Shown here: positions 43,581 through 52,210 of the stretch, in pieces
Layout of the letters: every line of letters begins with the position of its first letter
How positions within the stretch are numbered: position 1 is the first letter of the stretch
DNA from: Ramlibacter agri
GTDB taxonomy: Bacteria > Pseudomonadota > Gammaproteobacteria > Burkholderiales > Burkholderiaceae_C
Reading direction: 5' to 3'
Assembly (NCBI RefSeq): GCF_012927085.1
Contig: NZ_JABBFX010000002.1
Location: 744,001-808,000, forward strand
DNA length: 64,000 nucleotides
Position numbers and translations under genes: made by a program
The notes under the pieces: model-generated
What the model was told of the DNA's origin: nothing
Seen by the model: only the letters and a program-made list of their open reading frames with translations
Databases searched by the model: none

Positions 43581-44606
43581 TCAAGACATCTTCAGCACCA
43601 CGCGGCCTTCGATCTGCCCTTCGCGCAGGCGGCCGAAGATCGCGTTGATGTTCTCCAGCCGGTCCTCGCTGCAGACCGTGTGCACCTTGCCTTCGCCCGC
43701 GAAGGCAAGGGCCTCCTGCAAGTCCTTGCGGGTGCCGACAATCGAGCCGCGGACCGTCTTCGCATTGAGCACCACGTCGAAGATCGGCAGCCCGAACTCG
43801 CCGGGCGGCAGCCCCACCAGCGCCATCGTGCCGCGCTTGTGCAGCATGCCCAGGCCCTGGCTGAAGGCCGGCCGCGAGGCCGCCGTCACCAGCACGCCGT
43901 GCGCGCCACGCAGCTCGCGCTGCAGCACCCGCACCGGGTCGTCGGTCTTGGCGTTGACGGTGAGGTCCGCGCCGATGTCGGTCGCCAGCCGCAGCTTCTC
44001 GTCGTCGACGTCGACCGCCGCGACGTGGAAGCCCATGGCCTTCGCATACTGCACCGCCATGTGCCCCAGGCCGCCGACGCCGGAGATGGCGACCCAATCG
44101 CCCGGCTTGCAATCCAGCACCTTCAGTCCCTTGTAGACGGTGACGCCGGCGCACAGGATCGGCGAGATCTCCGTGAAGCCGATGTTCGCGGGCAGCTGGC
44201 CCACATAGGCCGGGTCGGCCAACACGTAGTCCGCGTAGCTGCCGTTCACGGTGTAGCCGGTCATCTGCTGCGAGTCGCACAGCGTCTCCCAGCCGGTGAT
44301 GCAGTGCTCGCAGCGCCCGCAGGCCGTGTGCAGCCAGGGCACGCCGACGCGGTCGCCTTCCTTCACGTCCTTGACGCCCGCGCCCACCGCGGCGACGTGG
44401 CCGACGCCCTCGTGGCCCGGGATCAAGGGCAGGCCCGGCTTCACTGGCCAGTCACCGTCGGCCGCGTGCAGGTCCGTGTGGCACACGCCGCAGGCCGCGA
44501 CGCGCACCAGCACCGAGCCCGGCTGCACCTCGGGCACCGGGACCTCCTCGATCTCCAGCGGCTTGCCGAAGGCCTTGACGACGGCGGCTTTCATCTTGCT
44601 GGCCAT
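43581..44606 (-). CDS. adhP: zinc-dependent alcohol dehydrogenase AdhP type
   Basis: 341 residues. The catalytic zinc ligands are Cys42-His43 region (CGVCHTD) and His65 (GHEG); the structural zinc ligands are Cys96, Cys99, Cys102 and Cys110 (CGRCEHCITGWETLC). The NAD motif GVGGLGHMAVQYAKA follows. Length and motifs match bacterial propanol-preferring/ethanol dehydrogenase. ATG 44606 is directly preceded by a hairpin that hides the GGAG ribosome-binding site. Confidence 0.92.
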   Translation of the reverse strand: MASKMKAAVVKAFGKPLEIEEVPVPEVQPGSVLVRVAACGVCHTDLHAADGDWPVKPGLPLIPGHEGVGHVAAVGAGVKDVKEGDRVGVPWLHTACGRCEHCITGWETLCDSQQMTGYTVNGSYADYVLADPAYVGQLPANIGFTEISPILCAGVTVYKGLKVLDCKPGDWVAISGVGGLGHMAVQYAKAMGFHVAAVDVDDEKLRLATDIGADLTVNAKTDDPVRVLQRELRGAHGVLVTAASRPAFSQGLGMLHKRGTMALVGLPPGEFGLPIFDVVLNAKTVRGSIVGTRKDLQEALAFAGEGKVHTVCSEDRLENINAIFGRLREGQIEGRVVLKMS

Positions 44607-44607
44607 G

Positions 44608-44635
44608 GATGCGCTCCTCTGTGCGGAGACGCATC
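44608..44635 (-). promoter_or_regulatory. hairpin masking the adhP ribosome-binding site
   Basis: On the minus strand GATGCG-T-CTCC pairs with GGAG-CGCATC around a seven-base loop; the GGAG is the adhP Shine-Dalgarno. The stem ends 1 base before the ATG. It is a possible translational control point (temperature, protein or antisense); no known family. Confidence 0.5.
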
Positions 44636-44685
44636 GTGGAGCGCAGCGCGCCCCGCCAGCAATACGCCACGCGGGCAGCGGGGTC

Positions 44686-45288
44686 TTAGGCCGCCCGGCC
44701 GTCGCGCAGGCTTTGCAGGCGCTGCTTCGCCTGCTCGTGCAGGCGCTCGTAGACGCTGTTGCCGTGCGCGTCGATCGCGACGGTGGCCGGCCCCAGCTCG
44801 CTGAGCTCCAGCGTAAGCAGGCGGAACTGCGCGATGTAGTCGGTCCAGTGCACGGCGACGACGCGCTGGATCGCCTGCGACAGCAAGGTGCAGCCACCGC
44901 CCAGGAAGGACAGGTAGGCGCAGCCCTGGCGCTGCATCGCCTCGACGCTGGCGTGGTCCAGCCCGCCCTTGCCGCCCACCAGCCGCAGCCCGCAACCTTC
45001 GATCAGGCGCGGCATGAAGGCGTTGTAGCGCGTGCTGGTCGTCGGGTTCAGGTACAGCGCCTCGTGGCTTTCGCCATCGGCGCTTTCGCGGTTGAAGCAG
45101 CTCAGGTGGAAGAAGGCGCCGTCCTTCAAGTCCACCGGCAAGGGCGTGCCCGCGTCCAGGTGCTCCACCATGCGCTGGTGCGTCGGCAGGCCGATGCTCA
45201 TCGTGGCCTGCCCGCTCAAGGTCACCATCTCGCCGACCTCGAGGCCGTCGATGTCGGCACGGGACAGCGGCAGTTGCAGGTGCTTCAT
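44686..45288 (-). CDS. class I hydro-lyase beta subunit (fumarase/tartrate dehydratase type)
   Basis: 200 residues, the length of TtdB (L-tartrate dehydratase beta), with family motifs GEMVTLSGQATMSIGLPTHQRM and VGGKGGLDHASVEAMQ. With the alpha subunit it makes an oxygen-sensitive [4Fe-4S] hydro-lyase for fumarate, tartrate or a related acid. Its ATG overlaps the alpha stop (ATGA at 45285-45288). The substrate cannot be assigned from the sequence; the surrounding cluster suggests a dedicated carboxylate pathway. Confidence 0.8.
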   Translation of the reverse strand: MKHLQLPLSRADIDGLEVGEMVTLSGQATMSIGLPTHQRMVEHLDAGTPLPVDLKDGAFFHLSCFNRESADGESHEALYLNPTTSTRYNAFMPRLIEGCGLRLVGGKGGLDHASVEAMQRQGCAYLSFLGGGCTLLSQAIQRVVAVHWTDYIAQFRLLTLELSELGPATVAIDAHGNSVYERLHEQAKQRLQSLRDGRAA

Positions 45289-46154
45289 TCGATGCGCTCC
45301 ACCCGGCCGTCCGCATGGATGCGGGCCCGCGTGCGGCGGTTGATCCAGCAGTTCAGGCTCACAGCCACCGGCACGAAACCGTGCGAGGCCGAATAGTTGA
45401 TGTGCACGGCCATCGCCGTGGTGTCGCCGCCGGTGCCCATGGGGCCGAAGCCCAGCGTGTTGATCGCCTGCAGCAGGCGCTGCTCCATGCCGGCCAGCAC
45501 CGGCTCCGGATTCACTTGGCCGAAGGGCCGCAGCACGGCTTCCTTGGCGATGCGCGCCGCGTGGTCGAAGGTGCCGCCTATGCCCACGCCCACCACGATC
45601 GGCGGACAGGCCTGCGAGCCGGAGCGCAGCACGACGTCGAGCACGTAGTCCTCGATCTGCTGGTGCGTCGGGTAGACGAAGGTCTCCAGCGCCTCCCAGC
45701 GGCCCGTACCCATGGCCTTGGGCGCGCAGGTGATGTCCACGTAGTCCGCTTCGTCGATCACGTCGAAGGTGACGATGGGCATGTCCTTGCCCGCGTGGCT
45801 GCGCTGGTGCGTCAGCGGGTTGGTCACCATCTTCAGGATCGGCGGGTCGCTGCGCGCCGCCATGCGGGCGAAGCCGTCGACGATGGCCTGGCGCACCGGG
45901 CCGTCGAAAGACACGCGGGTGCCGATCTTGATGCTGTAGGTGGGGATGCCCACGTCGGAGCAGACCAGCCCGCCGGTGCTCTCCGCCGCGTCCGCGCTTT
46001 TCAGCATGATGCGCAGCGTCTTGCGGCCGGTGTCGTCGCTCTCGCGCGGCGCGGCGGCGGCCAGCGCCGCCTTGGTGTCGTCGGGCACCTTCTTCAGCGA
46101 CCACTCGTAGAGGTCGGCGGTCAGCTGCGTGATCTGCTCACTGGTGATGGCCAT
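45285..46154 (-). CDS. class I hydro-lyase alpha subunit (fumarase/tartrate dehydratase type)
   Basis: 289 residues. Candidate [4Fe-4S] ligands are Cys65 (VCSDVG), Cys183 (SQACPPIVVGVGIGG) and Cys269 (SLNCWINRR), positions equivalent to class I fumarase and TtdA. Separate alpha and beta genes resemble TtdAB and the heteromeric fumarases. ATG 46154; the stop overlaps the beta gene. It lies 9 bases after the PanE-like gene in the same unit. Confidence 0.82.
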   Translation of the reverse strand: MAITSEQITQLTADLYEWSLKKVPDDTKAALAAAAPRESDDTGRKTLRIMLKSADAAESTGGLVCSDVGIPTYSIKIGTRVSFDGPVRQAIVDGFARMAARSDPPILKMVTNPLTHQRSHAGKDMPIVTFDVIDEADYVDITCAPKAMGTGRWEALETFVYPTHQQIEDYVLDVVLRSGSQACPPIVVGVGIGGTFDHAARIAKEAVLRPFGQVNPEPVLAGMEQRLLQAINTLGFGPMGTGGDTTAMAVHINYSASHGFVPVAVSLNCWINRRTRARIHADGRVERIE

Positions 46155-46163
46155 GTTTCTCCT

Positions 46164-47144
46164 TCAGGCGCCGGGCAGGCCGGCGTGATGGGCGCGCAGG
46201 CGCGCGAGCGCCAGCACGCTGGCAAAGGTGGGCACCGGCATCGCCACGGCCGCGGCGCATTCGACCAGGGTGCCCACGATGGCATCGAGTTCCACCGCGC
46301 GGCCGGCTTCCAGGTCCTGCAGCATCGAGGTCTTGATGTGGCCCAGCTTGCGCGTCTGCGCGATGCGCTGCACCGGGTCGACGTCCAGCTTCAGGCCGAG
46401 GCGCCCGCCGATGGCCAGCGCTTCGCCCATCATGCGCACGAACAGCGCATGCAACTCCGGCTGGTCGATCATTTCGTCGGTGGGCGCGCCGGTCAGCAGG
46501 CTCACCGGGTTGAAGCAGGCGTTGCCCAGCAGCTTGATCCAGATGTCGCGGCGGATATCGCTCGAAGGCTGCGCGTCCAGGCCGGCCACCTGCAGGCGCT
46601 GCGCGAGCGCGGTCACGCGCTCGCTGTCGCCACCCGCGGGTTCGCCCAGCACCAAGCGGCCGCCGCTGTCGTGCCGCACCACGCCCGGCGCCGGGCAATG
46701 GCAGGCGGCGAAGACGCTCAGACCCAGCACGTGCGGCTGGGGCAAGGCCGCTTCGATCGCGCCTTGCGGGTCGACGCTGCGCAGGCGCAGGCCTTCGCAG
46801 GGCTGGCCCGCGGACAGGAAGTACCACCAGGGCAGGCCGTTGCCGGCGCTCAGCACCAGGGTGTCGGGCTTCAGCAGGCCTTGCAGCTGCGGCGCCAGCG
46901 CAGGAAGCGCCGGGGCCTTCAGCGTGACGAGCACGACGTCTTGCGGCTCGAGCTCGGTGGCGGACGCGACGGCGCGCACCCGCGCCACTTCGCTGCGGCC
47001 ACCGGACTGCAGCTCGATCCCGTGCGAAGCGATGCGCTCCAGCGTCGCGCCACGGGCGACGACGCTGACGTCCTCGCCCGCCAGCGCCAGCCGTGCGGCC
47101 AGCCAGCCGCCGATGGCGCCCGCGCCCACGATCGTGATCTTCAT
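46164..47144 (-). CDS. 2-dehydropantoate 2-reductase family (PanE/ApbA-like) oxidoreductase
   Basis: 326 residues. The NADP motif GAGAIGGWLAARLALAG, the catalytic Lys in DIWIKLLGNACFNPVSLLTG, and the C-terminal helices match the PanE family. Many PanE paralogues in catabolic clusters are not pantothenate enzymes, and this one is embedded with a cupin, an amidohydrolase and a hydro-lyase. It probably reduces a 2-oxo acid or oxidises a hydroxy acid there. Its start overlaps the cupin stop (ATGA). Confidence 0.75.
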   Translation of the reverse strand: MKITIVGAGAIGGWLAARLALAGEDVSVVARGATLERIASHGIELQSGGRSEVARVRAVASATELEPQDVVLVTLKAPALPALAPQLQGLLKPDTLVLSAGNGLPWWYFLSAGQPCEGLRLRSVDPQGAIEAALPQPHVLGLSVFAACHCPAPGVVRHDSGGRLVLGEPAGGDSERVTALAQRLQVAGLDAQPSSDIRRDIWIKLLGNACFNPVSLLTGAPTDEMIDQPELHALFVRMMGEALAIGGRLGLKLDVDPVQRIAQTRKLGHIKTSMLQDLEAGRAVELDAIVGTLVECAAAVAMPVPTFASVLALARLRAHHAGLPGA

Positions 47145-47995
47145 TGCGCCGCCGGCAGCGGGTAGTCGTTCTCGTTGGCCACCTTGCCGGGCTTGCTGGA
47201 GAAGTCCATGCGCGGGGGCGCGAAGATGTCCACCAGCCAGGCGCCACCGTCATTGAGGTTGCGGCTGGTGTGGATCACCTTGGGCGGGATCACCGCCAGC
47301 GAAGGGCTGCCCATCTCCGGGTGTTCGTCCTCGCGCCAGGCGTTCATGTCCGCCACCCAGGGGTAGCGCAGGTGGTGCACCCAGTCGCCCTTGATCGCGA
47401 GCGAGCCCTGCTCGAAATCGGCGTGCTGGTGCGGGCTGAGCTTGCGCACGTCGCGCGCCACCATGCGCGGGGTCATCACGTTCAGCATCAGGTTGGTGCT
47501 GCGGAAGATGCGCATGTTGCTGTCGGCCTGCGTGTATTGCGCCAGCGGGTAGTGGCGCAGCTTGAAGCCGTCGGCCGGCGTCGGCCAGGGCACGAGCGGC
47601 GCCACGTCGGGCGCGCCGGCGGCGTAGTCGGCGCCGTTGCCGGCCAGCGCCAGCAGGTCGGCGGCGAGGTGCGAGTAGACGCAGACCACCTGGCCCGCGC
47701 GCTCCACCACGATCTCGCTGTCGCCGGGCGGCACGATGGTGAGCGACTCGGCGCCGGCCTGCACCTGTTCGCTGCCGGCGCGGATCGTCGCCGTCGCATC
47801 GGGCAGGAACACCATGTATTCGTCCACCTGGCCGCGGCGCTGCAGCCTGGCGCCGGCAGCGACCTCGGAGAAGGTGACGATGAAGTTCGCGCCGCGCGCG
47901 ACCCAGGTGCGCACGCCCGGGGCTTCGATCTGCGGCGCCTGGTCGTACCAGCGGGCGACGGAGCCCGCGCGCAGGGTGGGAGCTGCGGCGCTCAT
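47141..47995 (-). CDS. two-domain cupin protein
   Basis: 284 residues with two cupin repeats. The N-terminal repeat has weak metal ligands (RRGQVDEYMVFLPD). The C-terminal repeat has HQHADFEQG and, later, a His in PPKVIHTSRN, a plausible metal site. Bicupins include ring-cleaving dioxygenases, isomerases and hydrolases, so the reaction is open. ATG 47995 shares one base with the amidohydrolase stop (TGATG), so the two are translationally coupled. Confidence 0.68.
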   Translation of the reverse strand: MSAAAPTLRAGSVARWYDQAPQIEAPGVRTWVARGANFIVTFSEVAAGARLQRRGQVDEYMVFLPDATATIRAGSEQVQAGAESLTIVPPGDSEIVVERAGQVVCVYSHLAADLLALAGNGADYAAGAPDVAPLVPWPTPADGFKLRHYPLAQYTQADSNMRIFRSTNLMLNVMTPRMVARDVRKLSPHQHADFEQGSLAIKGDWVHHLRYPWVADMNAWREDEHPEMGSPSLAVIPPKVIHTSRNLNDGGAWLVDIFAPPRMDFSSKPGKVANENDYPLPAAQ

Positions 47996-48921
47996 CACTT
48001 GGCCCCGCCCTTGGTGAACACGCGGCGGCCGGTGTCGTGCCAGACCTTGCGCTTCTCTTCGGCACTCAGCAGGTCGGACGCATCGACCATGCGTTGCACC
48101 ATGTCCTGGTACGTGCCGGACGAAGTCCCGATGTCCGAGCCCCACATCACGCGGTCGGCGCCGAACAGGTCGACGGCGCGGCGCAGCACCTTGTTGGCCG
48201 GGAAGCCTTCCTCGCGGCAGTGGTCGAGGTTGATCGACGTGAACTTGAAGGAGATGCGCTCGCAGGCGGCCAGTTGCTCCCAGCGTTCGTCCATGCCGAA
48301 GTGCTCGCCATGGTGCAGTTCGGGCTCCAGCAGGTGGTCCAGGCAGATGCGCACCTGGGGGAAGCGCTCGGCCAGCTCCAGCAGCGCGGGCACGGCCGGG
48401 CCGCCGCCGCCCTGGGCCAGCACTTCCAGGTCCATCACGATGCCGGCTTCGTTGACCACTTCCCAGCTTTTCAGCGCGGCCGGCGAATTGAGCCAGGGCA
48501 TGCTGCCATCGGGCTGGCGGCCGCCGAACAGGCGCAGGCCGACCAGGTCGTGCTCCTTGACCCACTTGCGCACCAGGTCGGGCGTGCCGGCGTCTTCGGC
48601 GTCGAGGATCACCACCGCGGAGAAGATCTCCGGGTGCGCGTCCGACGAGTCGAGGATGTAGCTGTTGTCGTAGCGGTAGACCATGCGCTTCTGCACGGCC
48701 ACGGCGCCATCGACGTTCTCCGCCTTCATCCAGCCCAGCATGCGCGAGACGTCGGGCACTTCGTTGATGGGGTTCGGGCCGTGGTGGCCACCGGGACGGC
48801 CGATCACGCCTGGCGGACGGTAAGGCGCGTCCTTGGAGCGCTGCATCGGGTTGCGCGGGTAGCGCTGCTGGTCGTCGGCGACCAGGTGGGCGTGGGAATC
48901 GAAGAAGAGGGGCTGGCTCAT
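47995..48921 (-). CDS. amidohydrolase family (TIM-barrel) protein
   Basis: 308 residues. The metal-binding N-terminal DSHAHL, the mid-protein VMDLEVLAQGGG, the ICLDHL His and a C-terminal MWGSDIG Asp match the amidohydrolase-2 family, which includes lactonases and decarboxylases such as LigI/LigJ-like enzymes. It should hydrolyse or decarboxylate a cyclic or unsaturated acid. It lies 5 bases after the Bug protein gene, in one unit with the cupin and reductase. Confidence 0.78.
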   Translation of the reverse strand: MSQPLFFDSHAHLVADDQQRYPRNPMQRSKDAPYRPPGVIGRPGGHHGPNPINEVPDVSRMLGWMKAENVDGAVAVQKRMVYRYDNSYILDSSDAHPEIFSAVVILDAEDAGTPDLVRKWVKEHDLVGLRLFGGRQPDGSMPWLNSPAALKSWEVVNEAGIVMDLEVLAQGGGGPAVPALLELAERFPQVRICLDHLLEPELHHGEHFGMDERWEQLAACERISFKFTSINLDHCREEGFPANKVLRRAVDLFGADRVMWGSDIGTSSGTYQDMVQRMVDASDLLSAEEKRKVWHDTGRRVFTKGGAK

Positions 48922-48926
48922 GGCAA

Positions 48927-49889
48927 TCAATCCAGGGTGACGTGGGCGTACTCGATGACCTTCTTCCACTTCTCGCTGTCGGTGGCCATCAGGTGGGCGA
49001 GTTGCTGCGGGCTGCCGCCCATGGTGGTGGCGCCGAACTGCGCCAGCTTGGCCTTCGCCTCGGGCGTGGCGAGGATCGCGTTGATGTCCTTGTTCAGGCG
49101 CTCCACCACCGGGGCGGGCAGGCCCTTGGGACCGGCGATCGCGAGCCACACGGTGGCTTCGGCATTGACGCCCTGCTCCAGCGCGGTCGGCAGGTTGGGC
49201 AGGCCGGGGAAGCGCTGCCTGGAGGTGACGGCCAGGCCCTTCAACTTGCCGCTCTGGATCTGCGGCACCAGCGCGGTGATGGGCAGGCAGACGGCGTCGA
49301 CGGTGCCGCTCAAGGCATCGACAATGGCCGGCGAGTCGCCCTTGTAGGGAACGCTCAGCGCGTGGACCTTGGACTGGACCTTGATCAGTTCGGCGGTGAG
49401 GTGGCCGATGGTGCCGTTGCCCGGGTTGCCGATCGACAGCTTGCCCGGCTTGGCGCGCGCCTCGTCCAGGAACTCCTTCAGCGAGTTCACCTTGACGTTG
49501 GGATTCACGGCAAAGCCCATCGGGATCTCGCCGACCGCGACGATCGGCGTCAGGTCCTTCAGCGGGTCGAAGGGCATCTGCTTGTAGAGGAACTTGTTGT
49601 TCGCCAGCGGGCCCGAGGTGGACAGGACGATGGTGTAGCCGTCCGGCTGGGCGCGCGCGACCACGTCGGTGCCCAGGTTGCCGGCGGCGCCGGCGCGGTT
49701 GTCCACCACGACGGTCTGGCCCAGCTTCTGGCCCAGGCCTTGCGCGATCAGGCGGGCGACGGCGTCGGTGCTGCCGCCGGCCGGGAAGGGCACGACCATG
49801 GTGATGGGCTTGGACGGCCAGTCCGCCGCGAACGCCGGCGCGATTGCTGCCACCAGGGCTGCCGCGACCAGGGCGGTACGTCTTTTCAT
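48927..49889 (-). CDS. Bug family solute-binding protein (tripartite tricarboxylate transporter type)
   Basis: 320 residues. A signal peptide (KRRTALVAAALVAAIAPAFA) precedes the Bug-fold domain with ITMVVPFPAGGSTDAVARL, a family signature. It binds a carboxylate in the periplasm. No TctAB permease gene is nearby, as is usual for the many orphan Bug proteins of Burkholderiales. It is probably the scavenging or sensing component for the substrate of the cluster; the adjacent IclR gene may regulate it. Confidence 0.88.
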   Translation of the reverse strand: MKRRTALVAAALVAAIAPAFAADWPSKPITMVVPFPAGGSTDAVARLIAQGLGQKLGQTVVVDNRAGAAGNLGTDVVARAQPDGYTIVLSTSGPLANNKFLYKQMPFDPLKDLTPIVAVGEIPMGFAVNPNVKVNSLKEFLDEARAKPGKLSIGNPGNGTIGHLTAELIKVQSKVHALSVPYKGDSPAIVDALSGTVDAVCLPITALVPQIQSGKLKGLAVTSRQRFPGLPNLPTALEQGVNAEATVWLAIAGPKGLPAPVVERLNKDINAILATPEAKAKLAQFGATTMGGSPQQLAHLMATDSEKWKKVIEYAHVTLD

Positions 49890-49975
49890 TCGGGACTCCT
49901 TGGAAAGGCCCGGATGATGGGCGCGGCGCCCGGCCGTGCCAAGCCGAAATTCCGGACTTTCCGCCGCGCGAAAAG

Positions 49976-50752
49976 TTAGCCCGGACTGGCCAAGGTCTCC
50001 AGAGCCCGCGAAATCCCGGCGCTTGCTTGCTGCAGCGGCGGCAGGAAACGTTCAACCGCCTGGTCCACCGTCAGGGCCGAACGGAACCAGGTCAGGCCCA
50101 GCGTCGCCACCGCGCGCGGACCTTCGAAGATCGGCAAGGCGATGGTCGACGACTCCGGCCGCACACGCGGGTCGCGCAGCGCGTAGCCGCGCTCGCGCAC
50201 TTCGGCGAGCATCGCGCGCAACTGCGCTTCGGTCGTCGCCAGCGGCACCTGCTCGCCCTTGCGCGCCAGCATCTCGATGATCGCGTCCTGCTCCGTCGGA
50301 TCGCAGAACGCGAGATAGGCACGGCCCAACGCCTGCGTGACCAGGCTCAGGCGCATGTTGATCGTCGAATGGAAGAAGGACAGCGGCGAGTGCGGGATGG
50401 TGCTGTAGCGCACGACCATCGCGTCGCCATCGCGCACGGCCACCGAGGCCGGCCACTTCAGCTCCTGCGTCACCGCTTCGGCGATCGCCGACGAGGCTTC
50501 CACGATGCGCGGCTCGCTGTGATAGCCGCTGGACAGCGCCGTCACTTCGGAAGTGAGGTAGTAGGCGCCGTATTGCGGCGCGCGCCGCACCAGGCCATCG
50601 GCCTCCAGGGTCTGCAGCAGCCGCACGATGGTGGACTTGGGCAGGCCCGTCTGCTTGTGCAGCACGTCGACACTGGACACCGGCTGCCGGTTGAGCGCGC
50701 GCAGCACCTGCAGCGAGCGGAGCACGACATTGACGGGGGGCGAAGCGGCCAT
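49976..50752 (-). CDS. IclR family transcriptional regulator
   Basis: 258 residues. An N-terminal winged helix (VNVVLRSLQVLRALNRQPVSSVDVLHKQTGLPKSTIVRLLQTLEADGLVRR) leads into the effector-binding IclR domain. It probably senses a pathway acid and controls the downstream Bug-amidohydrolase-cupin-reductase-hydratase genes, 86 bases away on the same strand. No operator was identified with confidence. Confidence 0.9.
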   Translation of the reverse strand: MAASPPVNVVLRSLQVLRALNRQPVSSVDVLHKQTGLPKSTIVRLLQTLEADGLVRRAPQYGAYYLTSEVTALSSGYHSEPRIVEASSAIAEAVTQELKWPASVAVRDGDAMVVRYSTIPHSPLSFFHSTINMRLSLVTQALGRAYLAFCDPTEQDAIIEMLARKGEQVPLATTEAQLRAMLAEVRERGYALRDPRVRPESSTIALPIFEGPRAVATLGLTWFRSALTVDQAVERFLPPLQQASAGISRALETLASPG

Positions 50753-50807
50753 GGGACGGGCGCGAGTGTAGCCGCCGATGCGCGACAGGCAGGTCCACGG
50801 CTGAGGC

Positions 50808-50813
50808 TACAAT
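50808..50813 (+). promoter_or_regulatory. -10 element for the glycine riboswitch/gcv operon
   Basis: TACAAT eight bases before the first riboswitch aptamer. No good -35 match is found at the right spacing (nearest ACA-containing site about 20 bases upstream). Assignment is inferred from position. Confidence 0.5.
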
Positions 50814-50820
50814 CCTTCAC

Positions 50821-51003
50821 GTCAGGAGAGAGTTCCTTGCGGGGAACCGCCGAAGGCGTCGAACGCTCAGGCACAAAGGACTGGCAAACGCCTCGCGAGA
50901 GGCGTCTCCATGCTGGAGAGAGGCCGCTGCCCGGATGAGCAACGGTCCACCGAAGGAGCAAGCCCCGACACGGGGTGAATCTCTCAGGTAAAGCGGACAG
51001 CAC
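50821..51003 (+). promoter_or_regulatory. tandem glycine riboswitch (two aptamers)
   Basis: Aptamer 1 (about 50821-50886) has the conserved GGAGAG, GCCGAAGG and CTCAGGCA-CAAAGGAC elements. Aptamer 2 (about 50910-51003) repeats them (GGAGAG, CACCGAAGG, CTCAGGTA-AAGCGGAC). The tandem glycine riboswitch switches on the glycine cleavage operon when glycine is high. It lies 52 bases before gcvT. With its leader it fills the 302-base gap between the IclR gene and gcvT; no other gene is seen there. Confidence 0.95.
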
Positions 51004-51054
51004 GGGCCCACCCATGGTGAAGTACCATGGCCCTCAGCCCCTGTCGGAGTCCGC

Positions 51055-52185
51055 GTGTCCGCCCCCCAAGAAGAGCTACAGAAGACACCCCTGCATGCAT
51101 TGCACCTGGAACTCGGTGCGCGCATGGTTCCCTTTGCCGGCTACAGCATGCCGGTGCAATATCCCGCCGGCCTGATGGCCGAGCACCACCACACGCGCAC
51201 CGCCGCCGGCCTGTTCGACGTCTCGCACATGGGCCAGCTGCGGCTGGCCGGCCCGCAGGCCGCTGCTGCCTTCGAAACGCTGATGCCGGTGGACGTGATC
51301 GACCTCGCGCCCGGCAAGCAGCGCTACGGGCTGCTGCTCACGAACGAAGGCACGATCATCGACGACCTGATGTTCGTCAATCGCGGCACCGAGCTGTTCG
51401 TGGTGGTCAACGGCGCCTGCAAGGCCGGCGACATCGCGCATATCCAGGAACACATCGGCTCGCGCTGCCAGGTGCAGCCGCTGCCCGATCGCGCGCTGCT
51501 CGCCTTGCAGGGCCCGAAGGCGGTGGATGCGCTGAAGCGCGTGCTGCCTGGCGTCGAGAAGCTGGTGTTCATGACCGGCGCCGCGATCCAGTGGCAAGCC
51601 GCCGAACTGTTCGTCACGCGCAGCGGCTACACCGGCGAGGACGGCTTCGAGATCTCGGTGCCGGCCGCGCAGGCCGAAGCGTTCGCACGCGCCCTGCTCG
51701 CCGAGCCTGAAGTCAAGCCGATCGGCCTCGGCGCGCGCAATTCGCTGCGGCTGGAAGCCGGCCTCTGCCTGTACGGCAACGACATCGACACGACGACCAC
51801 GCCGGTGGAAGCCGCGCTGACCTGGGCCATCCAGAAGGTGCGCCGCACCGGTGGCGCCCGCGCCGGCGGCTTCCCGGGCGCGCAGCGCGTGCTGGCGCAG
51901 CTCGATGGCACGGAAGCCATCGCGCGCAAGCGCGTGGGCCTGGTGGCGCTGGAGCGCGTGCCGGTACGCGAGCACACGCCGCTGCAGGACGCGCAAGGCC
52001 TGCAGGTCGGCGAAGTGACCAGCGGCCTGCTCGCCCCCACGGCGGACCAGCCGGTCGCGATGGGCTATGTGCCGCCGCAGCTTTCCGCCGCGGGCACGCG
52101 CGTCAACGCCGTCGTGCGCGGCAAGTCCGTCCCCATGGAAGTGCGCACCATGCCCTTCGTCCCCAACCGTTACTACCGCGGTTAG
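51055..52185 (+). CDS. gcvT: glycine cleavage T protein (aminomethyltransferase)
   Basis: 376 residues. GARMVPFAGYSMPVQY, FDVSHMGQ and GRCQV-type folate-domain motifs are present, ending with MPFVPNRYYRG, typical of GcvT. It transfers the methylene group from lipoyl-GcvH to tetrahydrofolate and releases ammonia. GTG 51055 has GGAG upstream and gives a start with QEELQKTPLHALH. It is the first gene after the riboswitch. Confidence 0.96.
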   Translation: MSAPQEELQKTPLHALHLELGARMVPFAGYSMPVQYPAGLMAEHHHTRTAAGLFDVSHMGQLRLAGPQAAAAFETLMPVDVIDLAPGKQRYGLLLTNEGTIIDDLMFVNRGTELFVVVNGACKAGDIAHIQEHIGSRCQVQPLPDRALLALQGPKAVDALKRVLPGVEKLVFMTGAAIQWQAAELFVTRSGYTGEDGFEISVPAAQAEAFARALLAEPEVKPIGLGARNSLRLEAGLCLYGNDIDTTTTPVEAALTWAIQKVRRTGGARAGGFPGAQRVLAQLDGTEAIARKRVGLVALERVPVREHTPLQDAQGLQVGEVTSGLLAPTADQPVAMGYVPPQLSAAGTRVNAVVRGKSVPMEVRTMPFVPNRYYRG

Positions 52186-52210
52186 CCGCCGCCAGGAAGG
52201 AGAAAGAAAC

